This document shows positions 1 to 5,599 of a stretch of DNA of 5,599 bases, one piece after another. The DNA is from an uncultured Clostridia bacterium. GTDB lineage: Bacteria; Bacillota; Clostridia; Oscillospirales; CAG-272. A model generated the notes under the pieces. The model saw only the letters and a program-made list of their open reading frames with translations. It was not told where the DNA came from and ran no database searches. The position numbers and the translations under genes were made by a program. The DNA is taken from NCBI GenBank assembly GCA_946055715.1, contig CAMGGT010000078.1, forward strand, positions 1-5,599, given 5' to 3'. Positions within the stretch are counted from its first letter, which is position 1, and each line of letters opens with the position of its first letter.

Positions 1-720
1 GTGGCTGACAAAAATGACGGTGGAACCCGTGTTGCGGTTATAGTTTGCGATGCCTTCAAAAATGATCTTGCGGCCGACCGGGTCAAGCCCCGCGGCGGGT
101 TCGTCCAGGATCAGGATATCGGGATGCATTGCCAGCACACCTGCAATGGCCACACGGCGTTTTTCACCGCCCGAAAGATCAAAGGGAGAGCGCGAGAACC
201 AGTCGGGCGACACGCCGAACAGCGCGGCTGCCTCTGCGGCGCATGCCTCTGCCTCCTCTTTGCTTTTGCCCATGTTTCTGGGCCCGTAGGCAATGTCGGA
301 AAGCACCGTTTCGTCAAATAGCTGATATTCCGGATACTGCATTACCAACCCCACGCGGGCATGGAGCCGCCGTTTGACGGCTTGTGCATCTTGTTTGGAA
401 GCGCGCCAGGCCGAATGATGGGCAAAGGACAGCCAGAAGGGGCTGTCGCCATGATATCCCTTTTCTTTCATGCGGTCACAGGTCATATCCACAACAGATC
501 GGTTGATGTCCTCCCCGTCAAGAAACACCTGTCCGGAGGTGGGAGCAAGCAGACCGCACAGCAGTTCCAGCAGGGTTGACTTTCCGCTGCCTGTCTGCCC
601 GATGATGCCGGTGACGATGCCCGGCGCAAAGGAAAGGGTGATGTCCGAAAGCGCTTCTTTATAGAAAGGGGTATCCTTTCCATATACATAACTGACATGA
701 GAAAGTGAAAGTCCGGTCAT
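1..720 (-). CDS. ecfA2: Energy-coupling factor transporter ATPase EcfA2 (C-terminus cut by window edge)
   Basis: One of the two cytoplasmic ATPases of an energy-coupling factor (ECF) importer; with EcfA1 and the membrane protein EcfT it powers uptake of vitamins or metal ions bound by separate S-components. The frame is open from the ATG at 720-718 to the left edge (240 codons). Visible ABC motifs: Walker A GQTGSGKST at residues 41-49, Q-loop Q128 in VMQYPEYQLF, signature LSGGE at 182-186, Walker B ILILDEP at 202-208, D-loop GLD at 211-213, and H-loop histidine H240 as the last visible residue. The QYPEYQLF and SGGxKRRVAIAGVLAM blocks are typical of EcfA2. About 45-50 C-terminal residues are missing, judging from the usual length of around 285. 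The ATG overlaps the ecfA1 stop (ATGA) and follows a strong ribosome binding site. Oddity: residues 74-120 are about 30-35 residues longer than usual between strand GEDIN and the Q-loop. Cobalt/nickel-type CbiO is the alternative name, but the pair with EcfA1 favours EcfA2. Confidence 0.95.
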   Translation of the reverse strand, partial: MTGLSLSHVSYVYGKDTPFYKEALSDITLSFAPGIVTGIIGQTGSGKSTLLELLCGLLAPTSGQVFLDGEDINRSVVDMTCDRMKEKGYHGDSPFWLSFAHHSAWRASKQDAQAVKRRLHARVGLVMQYPEYQLFDETVLSDIAYGPRNMGKSKEEAEACAAEAAALFGVSPDWFSRSPFDLSGGEKRRVAIAGVLAMHPDILILDEPAAGLDPVGRKIIFEGIANYNRNTGSTVIFVSH

Positions 721-1607
721 TTTTCGGCTCCCTCCTTTCCAAGCGCGTGCAGAATGGCCTCTGCACAGCCCTGCGGTGTAAGCGGCATTTCACGCACAGG
801 TAACCCCGCTTCCCGCAATGCTTGTGTCAGCGCGGTGCCCTGGGGAATTTCAAGACCCAGTTCTTCCAGCTTTTGCACGGAAGAAAAGACCGTTTCGGGC
901 GGCGCGTCCATTCTGATGACCCCATCGTCCATCACGATCACACGGTCTGCCTCCGCTGCCTCGTTCATGTGGTGGGTGATGAGGATGACAGCAATGCCCT
1001 CTTCCCGGTTGAGACGACGAATGGTGGCAAGGATCTCCCGCCTGCCGCGCGGGTCCAGCATGGCGGTGGACTCGTCAAAGATCATACAGTCCGGCTTCAT
1101 GGCCAGCACACCCGCGATGGCCACGCGCTGTTTTTGCCCGCCGGAAAGCTTGTGAGGGGCATGGCGCGCATAAGAGAGCATGTCTACCGCGGCAAGTGCG
1201 TCATGCACACGCGCGGTCAGCTCTTCTCTGGGAATGCCCAGATTTTCGGGCCCGAAGGCCACATCCTCCTCCACCAGGGTGGCGACCAGTTGGTTATCCG
1301 GGTTCTGGAACACCATGCCCACCTTGCGCCTGACGCGCAACAGGACTTCTTCCGGAATATCAGGATGGGGCACAGGTTCGCCATCAATGACAAGCTCGCC
1401 CGATGTGGGGGTCAGAATGAGGTTCATGATCTTGGCCAATGTGGATTTGCCGCTGCCGTTGTGGCCGATGACGGCAATGTATTCGCCACGCGCGACAGAA
1501 AAAGAAATATCCCGCAGCGCGTCCGGCGCAGGGGCACCTTCCGTGCTTTCGGCATCTTTCTCGTAGGAAAAACAAATATGGTTGAGTTGTATCAGTTCCC
1601 GGTTCAT
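717..1607 (-). CDS. ecfA1: Energy-coupling factor transporter ATPase EcfA1
   Basis: Complete 296-residue ATP-binding subunit of an ECF importer, expected to pair with EcfA2 on the cytoplasmic face of EcfT and drive S-component toppling by ATP hydrolysis. Motifs in order: A-loop aromatic Y15, Walker A GHNGSGKST at 48-56, Q-loop Q101 in VFQNPDNQLV, signature LSGGQ at 154-158, Walker B with D178-E179 in IFDESTAMLDP, H-loop H212. The FQNPDNQ and DESTAMLDP blocks are the usual EcfA1 forms and separate it from EcfA2. The C-terminal part from about residue 240 (KLEELGLEIP onward) is the EcfA-specific dimerisation region. Length is normal for the family. The block RVAIAGVLAM is identical in the EcfA2 encoded next door, showing the paralogy. 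The start lies 8 bases after the methyltransferase stop and has only a weak GAG-type ribosome binding site, so it probably depends on translation of the upstream gene. Its stop overlaps the ecfA2 start. Confidence 0.97.
   Translation of the reverse strand: MNRELIQLNHICFSYEKDAESTEGAPAPDALRDISFSVARGEYIAVIGHNGSGKSTLAKIMNLILTPTSGELVIDGEPVPHPDIPEEVLLRVRRKVGMVFQNPDNQLVATLVEEDVAFGPENLGIPREELTARVHDALAAVDMLSYARHAPHKLSGGQKQRVAIAGVLAMKPDCMIFDESTAMLDPRGRREILATIRRLNREEGIAVILITHHMNEAAEADRVIVMDDGVIRMDAPPETVFSSVQKLEELGLEIPQGTALTQALREAGLPVREMPLTPQGCAEAILHALGKEGAEK
731..738 (-). promoter_or_regulatory. Strong ribosome binding site of ecfA2
   Basis: The minus strand reads AAAGGAGG here, ending 10 bases before the ecfA2 ATG and lying inside the last codons of ecfA1. 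It is the best Shine-Dalgarno match in the minus-strand gene group. Together with the ATGA overlap it fixes the ecfA2 start and suggests tight translational coupling to give balanced amounts of the two ATPases. Confidence 0.8.
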
Positions 1608-1615
1608 TTTCTCAT

Positions 1616-2476
1616 TTACGAAAACCGCACGCGTACCGAACTGCCGCAGGGGAGCGCCAGCCCCGTTTCTTTTACGGGGAGGCCCAATTCGTCCGCCTCG
1701 ATCTTTCCTTTGTGTTGTGATAGTATTCTGGTGGCCACCATGTAGCCGGATGTGGAAGCAGAAAGCCCGGTCGTGTATGAGTTCATCAAAAAGAACAGCG
1801 GTTCGGGCGAAAGAAGGGGGGCCACCTCGCGCAGAAATTCGTCAATGCAGTCTTCCAGTTTCCACACCTCGCCGCCCGGGCCCCGACCGTAGGAGGGTGG
1901 GTCCATAATGATGGCGTCATAGTGTTTGCCACGCCGGATCTCGCGCTGGGCGAACTTTCGGCAGTCGTCCACAATATAGCGGATGGGTGCGTTCTGCAAT
2001 TGATTGAGGGCTGCGTTTTCCTTTGCGTACTGTACCATGCCTTTGGCCGCGTCCACATGACAGACTGACGCGCCCGCCGCGGCGCAGGCGACCGTGGCAC
2101 CACCCGTATAGGCAAACAGATTCAGCACCGAAACAGGCCTGCCGGCGTGGGCGATCAGATCGGTCATCCAGTCCCAGTTGGTCGCCTGTTCGGGAAACAG
2201 ACCCGTGTGCTTGAACCCCATCGGACGGATGAGAAAGCGCAGATGGCGGTACCCGATCTCCCAGGATGCAGGCAGGTCGTTTTGGCTCCACTCGCCCCCG
2301 CCGCCGTGCCGGCAGTAGGAAGCGTCTGCGCTCTGCCAGCCGGGGGCGCGCTTCATCTGCTGCCAGATGACCTGCGGGTCGGGTCTGATCAAGGTATAGT
2401 GTCCCCACTTTTCCAGCCGTTCACCGTCTGAAGCGTCCAGCAATTGATATTCTTTCCATCCGTCGCTTATGTACAT
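1616..2476 (-). CDS. Class I SAM-dependent methyltransferase, RlmI/RlmK-like (COG1092-type), PUA domain absent
   Basis: Complete 286-residue protein, probably an RNA (rRNA) methyltransferase using S-adenosylmethionine; the exact target cannot be read from the sequence. Residues 1-80 resemble the small beta-rich domain preceding the catalytic core in RlmI/RlmK relatives (EKWGHYTLIRPDPQVIW). Then come GFKHTGLFPEQ at 87-97, SAM motif I VLNLFAYTGGATVA at 117-130, the ribose-binding acidic region HVDAAKG at 140-146, VDD at 169-171, and motif IV DPPSYGRGPGG at 192-202. The N-terminal PUA domain of E. coli RlmI is absent, as in a known clostridial subgroup. Where m5C enzymes carry a TCS motif VI, this protein has MNSYTTG (231-237), which argues against m5C chemistry. 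The start is the first usual start codon after an in-frame stop; no strong ribosome binding site precedes it (AAGGAAAG lies 17 bases upstream), so coupling to ruvC is likely. It lies 13 bases after ruvC and 8 bases before ecfA1. Confidence 0.9.
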   Translation of the reverse strand: MYISDGWKEYQLLDASDGERLEKWGHYTLIRPDPQVIWQQMKRAPGWQSADASYCRHGGGGEWSQNDLPASWEIGYRHLRFLIRPMGFKHTGLFPEQATNWDWMTDLIAHAGRPVSVLNLFAYTGGATVACAAAGASVCHVDAAKGMVQYAKENAALNQLQNAPIRYIVDDCRKFAQREIRRGKHYDAIIMDPPSYGRGPGGEVWKLEDCIDEFLREVAPLLSPEPLFFLMNSYTTGLSASTSGYMVATRILSQHKGKIEADELGLPVKETGLALPCGSSVRVRFS

Positions 2477-2489
2477 GACGATTTGTCGC

Positions 2490-2987
2490 TCATCTTTCCT
2501 TATATTCTCTGATCAGGGAGGAGACAGACTGCCCGTGGCAGAGGGCAATGGCCAGTGCATCCGCCGTGTCGTCAGGTTTCGGAGGGGCATTCAATTTCAA
2601 AAGAGAGGTGACCATGGCAATGACCTGCCTTTTTTCCGCGCGGCCATAGCCCACAACCGCCTGCTTGACCTGCAAAGGGGTGTACTCGCCGATCTTCAGA
2701 TGATGGCGGTATGCCGACAGCAAAATGATGCCCCTTGCCTCGGCCACCATGATGCCGGTGGTCTGGTTGGTGTTGAAATACAACTCTTCCACCGCCATTT
2801 CTTCCGGGTGATATTTTTCGATGATGGCGTTCATCTCTTCGTAGATGATGTTCAGGCGGTATTCAAGCGGGGTTTTCGGCGGGGTCTTAATGGCACCGAA
2901 AGCCACCGGACGAAAATCAAAGCCGCGTTTTTCCACCACGCCCCAACCGACAATGCCATACCCCGGGTCTATGCCCAAAATAATCAT
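2490..2987 (-). CDS. ruvC: Crossover junction endodeoxyribonuclease RuvC
   Basis: Complete 165-residue Holliday junction resolvase. It acts as a dimer on four-way junctions, with RuvAB branch migration, introducing paired nicks during recombinational repair. The RNase H-like fold is clear from IILGIDPGYGIVGWGVV at the N-terminus. The four metal-binding acids of the family are visible: D7, E67 in MAVEELYF, and D140 plus D143 in PDDTADALAIALCH. The EARG motif (83-86) and the basic GYGRAEKRQV segment (113-122) also fit. Length is normal (about 160-190). The ATG is the first in frame and gives the expected N-terminus, but the ribosome binding site is weak (AAAGTG). It is the promoter-proximal gene of the leftward group and is followed closely by a methyltransferase. 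The frequent partners ruvA and ruvB are not next to it in this window. Confidence 0.97.
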   Translation of the reverse strand: MIILGIDPGYGIVGWGVVEKRGFDFRPVAFGAIKTPPKTPLEYRLNIIYEEMNAIIEKYHPEEMAVEELYFNTNQTTGIMVAEARGIILLSAYRHHLKIGEYTPLQVKQAVVGYGRAEKRQVIAMVTSLLKLNAPPKPDDTADALAIALCHGQSVSSLIREYKER

Positions 2988-3003
2988 AGATTGTTCACTT
3001 TCG

Positions 3004-3013
3004 GCAAATTTGC
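3004..3013. promoter_or_regulatory. Perfect 10-base palindrome in the ruvC leader
   Basis: GCAAATTTGC is a perfect inverted repeat lying about 12-21 bases downstream of the predicted ruvC transcription start and before the ruvC ATG. Its place would suit a repressor operator. It is short, and an AT-rich palindrome of this size can occur by chance, so a regulatory role is only inferred. Confidence 0.3.
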
Positions 3014-3030
3014 AATAACTCTCTTTTTAC

Positions 3031-3059
3031 AGTATACCACAGAATTTTGTGTCTGTCAA
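3031..3059 (-). promoter_or_regulatory. Sigma-A promoter for ruvC and the leftward gene group
   Basis: On the minus strand the -35 box is TTGACA (3059-3054, consensus), the spacer is exactly 17 bases, and the -10 box is TATACT (3036-3031, 5 of 6). The start of transcription would be near 3024, giving a leader of about 37 bases before ruvC. It is the strongest promoter match in the window. The spacer holds an imperfect dyad, CACAGAATTTTGTG on the plus strand at 3038-3051. No other promoter is needed for the downstream genes, given their short spacing. Confidence 0.85.
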
Positions 3060-3077
3060 AATTATTTGCGTATTTTA

Positions 3078-3106
3078 TTTACTTTTTTGTTTATATTTGT
3101 TATAAT
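3078..3106 (+). promoter_or_regulatory. Extended -10 promoter for the YfhO-family gene
   Basis: A perfect -10 box TATAAT (3101-3106) is preceded by the extended element TGT (3098-3100). Exactly 17 bases upstream is TTTACT (3078-3083), matching 4 of 6 bases of TTGACA. Transcription would start near 3113 and give a leader of about 53 bases before the ATG at 3166. It is back to back with the ruvC promoter, with an AT-rich stretch (3060-3077) between the two -35 boxes that could serve as an UP-like element for either. Confidence 0.75.
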
Positions 3107-3154
3107 GAAATATCATCATTTGGTATTGTCTGACACCATCAGAAAACGCAAAAC

Positions 3155-3160
3155 AGAGGT
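3155..3160 (+). promoter_or_regulatory. Ribosome binding site of the YfhO-family gene
   Basis: AGAGGT ends five bases before the ATG at 3166, with AGAGG ending six bases before it. This is a good match to the 3' end of 16S rRNA at a normal distance, and it decides the start of the long rightward gene. Confidence 0.75.
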
Positions 3161-3165
3161 TGAAA

Positions 3166-5599
3166 ATGAGATTCTTTTCGGAAAACGATCGTGGGCAAAA
3201 GTCATTGGCATCCCCGGCGAAGCGGGTGATCTTTGGGCTTTGCTCTTTTGTTTTGCCGGTGCTGTGCATGCTTGCCGTTCTGGTGGGTCGGGGTGTGATC
3301 CTGCGCGGAGACGCTTCACTGTTCTCGGCAGACGGCGCGGTTTCGCTTCTGCAACGCATCGAAAATGTGCGCGCCGCGGCCACTGCCGGCTCGCTTTTCT
3401 CCTATTCTGTCTCTTCGGGGACTTGCGACATCTTTTTCCTTTTGGTCGCACTGCTGCCTCTGTCGCTTAACGCATCGGCCGTGCTGGGTGTGCTTGTAAG
3501 CGTTGCCTTCCTTTCGCTTTCCTTTTATCTTGCCGCATCCGGTATGGCTGTCCGACCCTTCCCGGCGTTGGTCACCTCCCTTCTTTACGGCATGTCGTCC
3601 TTCTCTTTTGTGTGCATGTTCTTTCCGGGTGCGGGCACCTTTCTGTTTTTAGTCCCCCTGCTTGTCTCCGCTTTGCATCTGCTGGTCACGCGCGGATACG
3701 CCGTCCCCTTTTCCGTCGTGCTGGCGGCGGGCATGCTGACCTACCTGCGCGGCGGTTTTGTGTTGCTGATCGCTTCCCTGCTGTGGCTGTTATTTGACCT
3801 GTTTGCCTTCTCTGCCAAAGAGACGCGCATCAAAGCGCCCGCCGCACTGCTGCGCTATGCGGTCGGTGTGTTGGTTTCACTTTCATTTACCGTCGGCACG
3901 CTCATAACAGCGCTTGCGGCGGTGGAATGGACCATCCCGACAGAGATAGAGGCGAATTTTGACCTGCTTTCGCTGTTGCTCAAAATGCTGCCCGCCACCT
4001 ATGACGGCATCACTTCCCACAGTTTACCGTATGCGTATGTCGGCCTGTTGGTTCTGTTGGCCGTGCCTGCCTATTTTGCCTGCACGAACCTGCCGCGCAA
4101 AGAGCGCATCGGCGCTGCCATCCTCTCTGTCGTCACTCTTTTCGGTGTCTCTCTGTTTTTACTCAGCCGCGTTTGGGACTGGCTTGGTGCCGACGCAGTC
4201 CCTTCCTATCTTCCCATTGCCTTTTTCGGCTTTTTGCTGTTGCTGTTTTCTGCACGCGGCCTTTCGCATGCCACCGCACAGAACCGACGACCTTCGGCCG
4301 TATTTATCGCCTACGGCTTTTTGATGTTGCTGTTGCTCTTTGCTCAAAAACTGCCGCTGACCTATGTTTCGGAAGCGGCGAAGACCTCCGAAACATATGT
4401 CAATTCCGTCAATTCCGTGTGGGTGTCTCTCTTTGTGCTGACCGCCCTGTGCGGTGCCGTTTATGGGTACATCACCTCTGCCGGCAAGCGCAGGAACCTC
4501 CCCGCGGCCCTTCTGCTGTTGGTCGTGATGGCGGAGGTCACATTCGGGCAGGCAAAGCTTCTGCAATCCTATCAGAACGAGCATACCGTATACAGCCGCT
4601 CTTCCGTCGATACCTATACGGCCGCCATGGAAAAAGCAAAAGAGTATCTGGCCACAGCAGACACCGACGGCTTCCGTGTCGAAACCGTCTCTTCTGCCCT
4701 GGCGGGCGACTATGTGCTGTTCGGCACCTCCACATCTTCTGCGGGTCACGCAGATGATGAACTGCGCGCCGCGCTGATCCGCCTCGGCATGGCCTCAACC
4801 GAAGATGGGGTTGCATACACCCACATCTCCCCGGCGCTTGATACCCTGCTGGGTGTGCGCTATCTGGTGGCATATACCCCCACCAATGACGAAGGGGCCT
4901 CCGAGGAAGACCCCGTGCCGGACGAGCCGTCGGAAGAGGAAGAAAGTAAACTGCAACGCACCATCCGCCAGATCAAAGAAGCGTTCTTCCCACTGGAAAA
5001 CATCGTGGCTCCTCTGCCCGTCACGGTCGCCGGTACCGTCAGCACTCTCTACCGCACCGTATACACAGACGGTGATGTCACCGTCTATGAAAACCCATAC
5101 GCCCTCCCCATGCTGACGACCGTTTCGGGCGACCTCTCCTCGCTTGATTTTGCCCTGCCGGACGAAGACGATCTCCTGTATGATGACCAAGGCAACATTA
5201 TAGGCCTCCGCGAAGACATGGCCACCGGGCGGCTGTATACGCCCGTGGAACGCCTGAATGCCATCTGGGCTGCTGTCACGGGGCAGAGCGATGTGTCGCT
5301 GTTTGCGCCGCTTACGGACTCCGTTCTCAAAGGTGCCTACAACTCTACCCGCACAACAGATGCGCTTGGCCAAACGGTCTATACAGTCACCAACAAGAAT
5401 AATGCCAAAAACGCCAAGATGACGCTGGACGCCAACCTGGAGACCGGCACGGAACTGTTGCTTTGCCTCCCCTCCATTACGGGGTGCGAAGCGGAAGTGT
5501 ATGTTAACGGTGTGTATACCGCCACCATCAACTATGCCAACCAAGCCGAAAACGGCATGATGCCGCTCGGATACCAAGAAATCGACCGCGTGCAAATCG
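3166..5599 (+). CDS. YfhO-family polytopic membrane protein, probable GT-C-type glycosyltransferase (C-terminus cut by window edge)
   Basis: The frame is open for 811 codons to the right edge. A first hydrophobic helix (21-41) is followed by an outside loop with GD at 48-49 and D56, the place of the conserved acidic motif of the family. About a dozen further hydrophobic segments follow up to about residue 460 (near 88-124, 133-174, 198-214, 231-253, 288-306, 315-334, 347-366, 377-394, 418-436, 446-460). Family landmarks are LLKMLPATYDGI (271-282) with LPYAYVG (287-293), GFRVET (502-507), LLGVRYLVA and VTVYENPYALP (638-648), then a beta-rich domain with EVYVNG (777-782). YfhO of Bacillus/Listeria takes part in lipoteichoic acid glycosylation using an undecaprenyl-linked sugar, so an envelope glycosylation role is inferred; no CsbB- or GtcA-like partner lies in the window. 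Family members are about 850-900 residues, so a last transmembrane helix is probably beyond the edge. Odd points: an acidic insert (574-593) and no recognisable AYYLxSPFN motif after the first loop. Confidence 0.85.
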   Translation, partial: MRFFSENDRGQKSLASPAKRVIFGLCSFVLPVLCMLAVLVGRGVILRGDASLFSADGAVSLLQRIENVRAAATAGSLFSYSVSSGTCDIFFLLVALLPLSLNASAVLGVLVSVAFLSLSFYLAASGMAVRPFPALVTSLLYGMSSFSFVCMFFPGAGTFLFLVPLLVSALHLLVTRGYAVPFSVVLAAGMLTYLRGGFVLLIASLLWLLFDLFAFSAKETRIKAPAALLRYAVGVLVSLSFTVGTLITALAAVEWTIPTEIEANFDLLSLLLKMLPATYDGITSHSLPYAYVGLLVLLAVPAYFACTNLPRKERIGAAILSVVTLFGVSLFLLSRVWDWLGADAVPSYLPIAFFGFLLLLFSARGLSHATAQNRRPSAVFIAYGFLMLLLLFAQKLPLTYVSEAAKTSETYVNSVNSVWVSLFVLTALCGAVYGYITSAGKRRNLPAALLLLVVMAEVTFGQAKLLQSYQNEHTVYSRSSVDTYTAAMEKAKEYLATADTDGFRVETVSSALAGDYVLFGTSTSSAGHADDELRAALIRLGMASTEDGVAYTHISPALDTLLGVRYLVAYTPTNDEGASEEDPVPDEPSEEEESKLQRTIRQIKEAFFPLENIVAPLPVTVAGTVSTLYRTVYTDGDVTVYENPYALPMLTTVSGDLSSLDFALPDEDDLLYDDQGNIIGLREDMATGRLYTPVERLNAIWAAVTGQSDVSLFAPLTDSVLKGAYNSTRTTDALGQTVYTVTNKNNAKNAKMTLDANLETGTELLLCLPSITGCEAEVYVNGVYTATINYANQAENGMMPLGYQEIDRVQI

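Larger units (their letters stand above)
2988..3165. other. AT-rich divergent intergenic region
   Basis: This 178-base region separates ruvC from the YfhO-family gene and is the only sizeable non-coding stretch. It is much richer in A and T than the flanking genes and holds both promoters, two dyads and a small hairpin (TCTGA/TCAGA, 3129-3143) in the rightward leader. I see no RNA gene, riboswitch or terminator in it. Confidence 0.8.

Noticed and set aside
124..1145. Repeated DNA similarity between about 124-165 and 1099-1140
   Set aside because: It is the conserved RVAIAGVLAM block of the paralogous EcfA2 and EcfA1 proteins, not a repeat element.
822..1745. Plus-strand open frame of 307 codons antisense to ecfA1
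   Set aside because: It is a shadow of the clear ecfA1 frame in a GC-rich gene; the His-, Arg- and Gly-rich translation resembles no protein family.
3129..3143. Small hairpin TCTGA-CACCA-TCAGA in the rightward leader
   Set aside because: The five-pair stem is too weak and lacks a U-tract for a terminator; no riboswitch-like fold surrounds it.
3105..3165. Possible upstream start ATG at 3105 for a leader peptide or other gene
   Set aside because: The ATG overlaps the -10 box, so it would lie upstream of the predicted transcript start; it has no ribosome binding site and its frame is that of the antisense shadow.
2469..3470. Long plus-strand open frame of 333 codons running antisense to ruvC and through the intergenic region
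   Set aside because: It covers ruvC in antisense and both promoters, then the start of the YfhO-family gene in another frame; the translation has no recognisable domain and no ribosome binding site.
4228..4334. Near-identical 20-base segments GGCTTTTTGnTGTTGCTGTT at 4228-4247 and 4315-4334
   Set aside because: Both encode GFL(L/M)LLLF-like transmembrane stretches; shared leucine and phenylalanine codons explain the match without a mobile or regulatory repeat.
4795..5595. Minus-strand open frame of 266 codons antisense to the YfhO-family gene
   Set aside because: The opposite strand has clear YfhO landmarks (GVRYLVA, VTVYENPYALP); the antisense translation has no coherent family signal.

Overview
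The window looks like part of a chromosome from a Gram-positive anaerobe, most likely a GC-rich member of the Clostridia (Bacillota). Three things suggest this: a paired EcfA1/EcfA2 cobalamin/vitamin-type ECF ATPase module, a PUA-less RlmI/K-like methyltransferase of a type I associate with Clostridia, and a YfhO-family membrane protein, with GC-rich genes around a sharply AT-rich promoter region. The lineage is an inference from gene content, since there is no rRNA or other marker here.

The layout is a divergent one. From an AT-rich intergenic region at 2988-3165, four genes run leftward on the minus strand: ruvC (Holliday junction resolvase), a class I SAM-dependent methyltransferase, ecfA1 and ecfA2 (cut by the left edge just at its H-loop histidine). 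The gaps are short (13 and 8 bases, then a 4-base ATGA overlap), so they are probably one transcription unit. A near-consensus sigma-A promoter (TTGACA, 17 bases, TATACT) reads into ruvC. Rightward from the same region, a second promoter (TTTACT, 17 bases, extended TGTTATAAT) reads into one long gene for a polytopic YfhO-family membrane protein, which runs off the right edge after 811 codons.

Functionally, EcfA1 and EcfA2 would form the ATPase heterodimer that powers a shared vitamin/micronutrient importer. Its transmembrane partner ecfT would be expected just beyond the left edge. RuvC cuts Holliday junctions, and the methyltransferase probably modifies RNA. These two have no obvious pathway link to the transporter and look like housekeeping genes sharing a transcript. 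The YfhO protein probably acts in cell-envelope glycosylation.

No mobile element, CRISPR array, tRNA, rRNA or convincing terminator was seen. No new multi-gene system is evident. The points most worth a second look are an extra segment of roughly 30-35 residues in EcfA2 ahead of its Q-loop, dyad symmetries in the ruvC promoter and leader, loss of the m5C-type cysteine motif in the methyltransferase, and an acidic insert plus missing family motifs in the YfhO protein.
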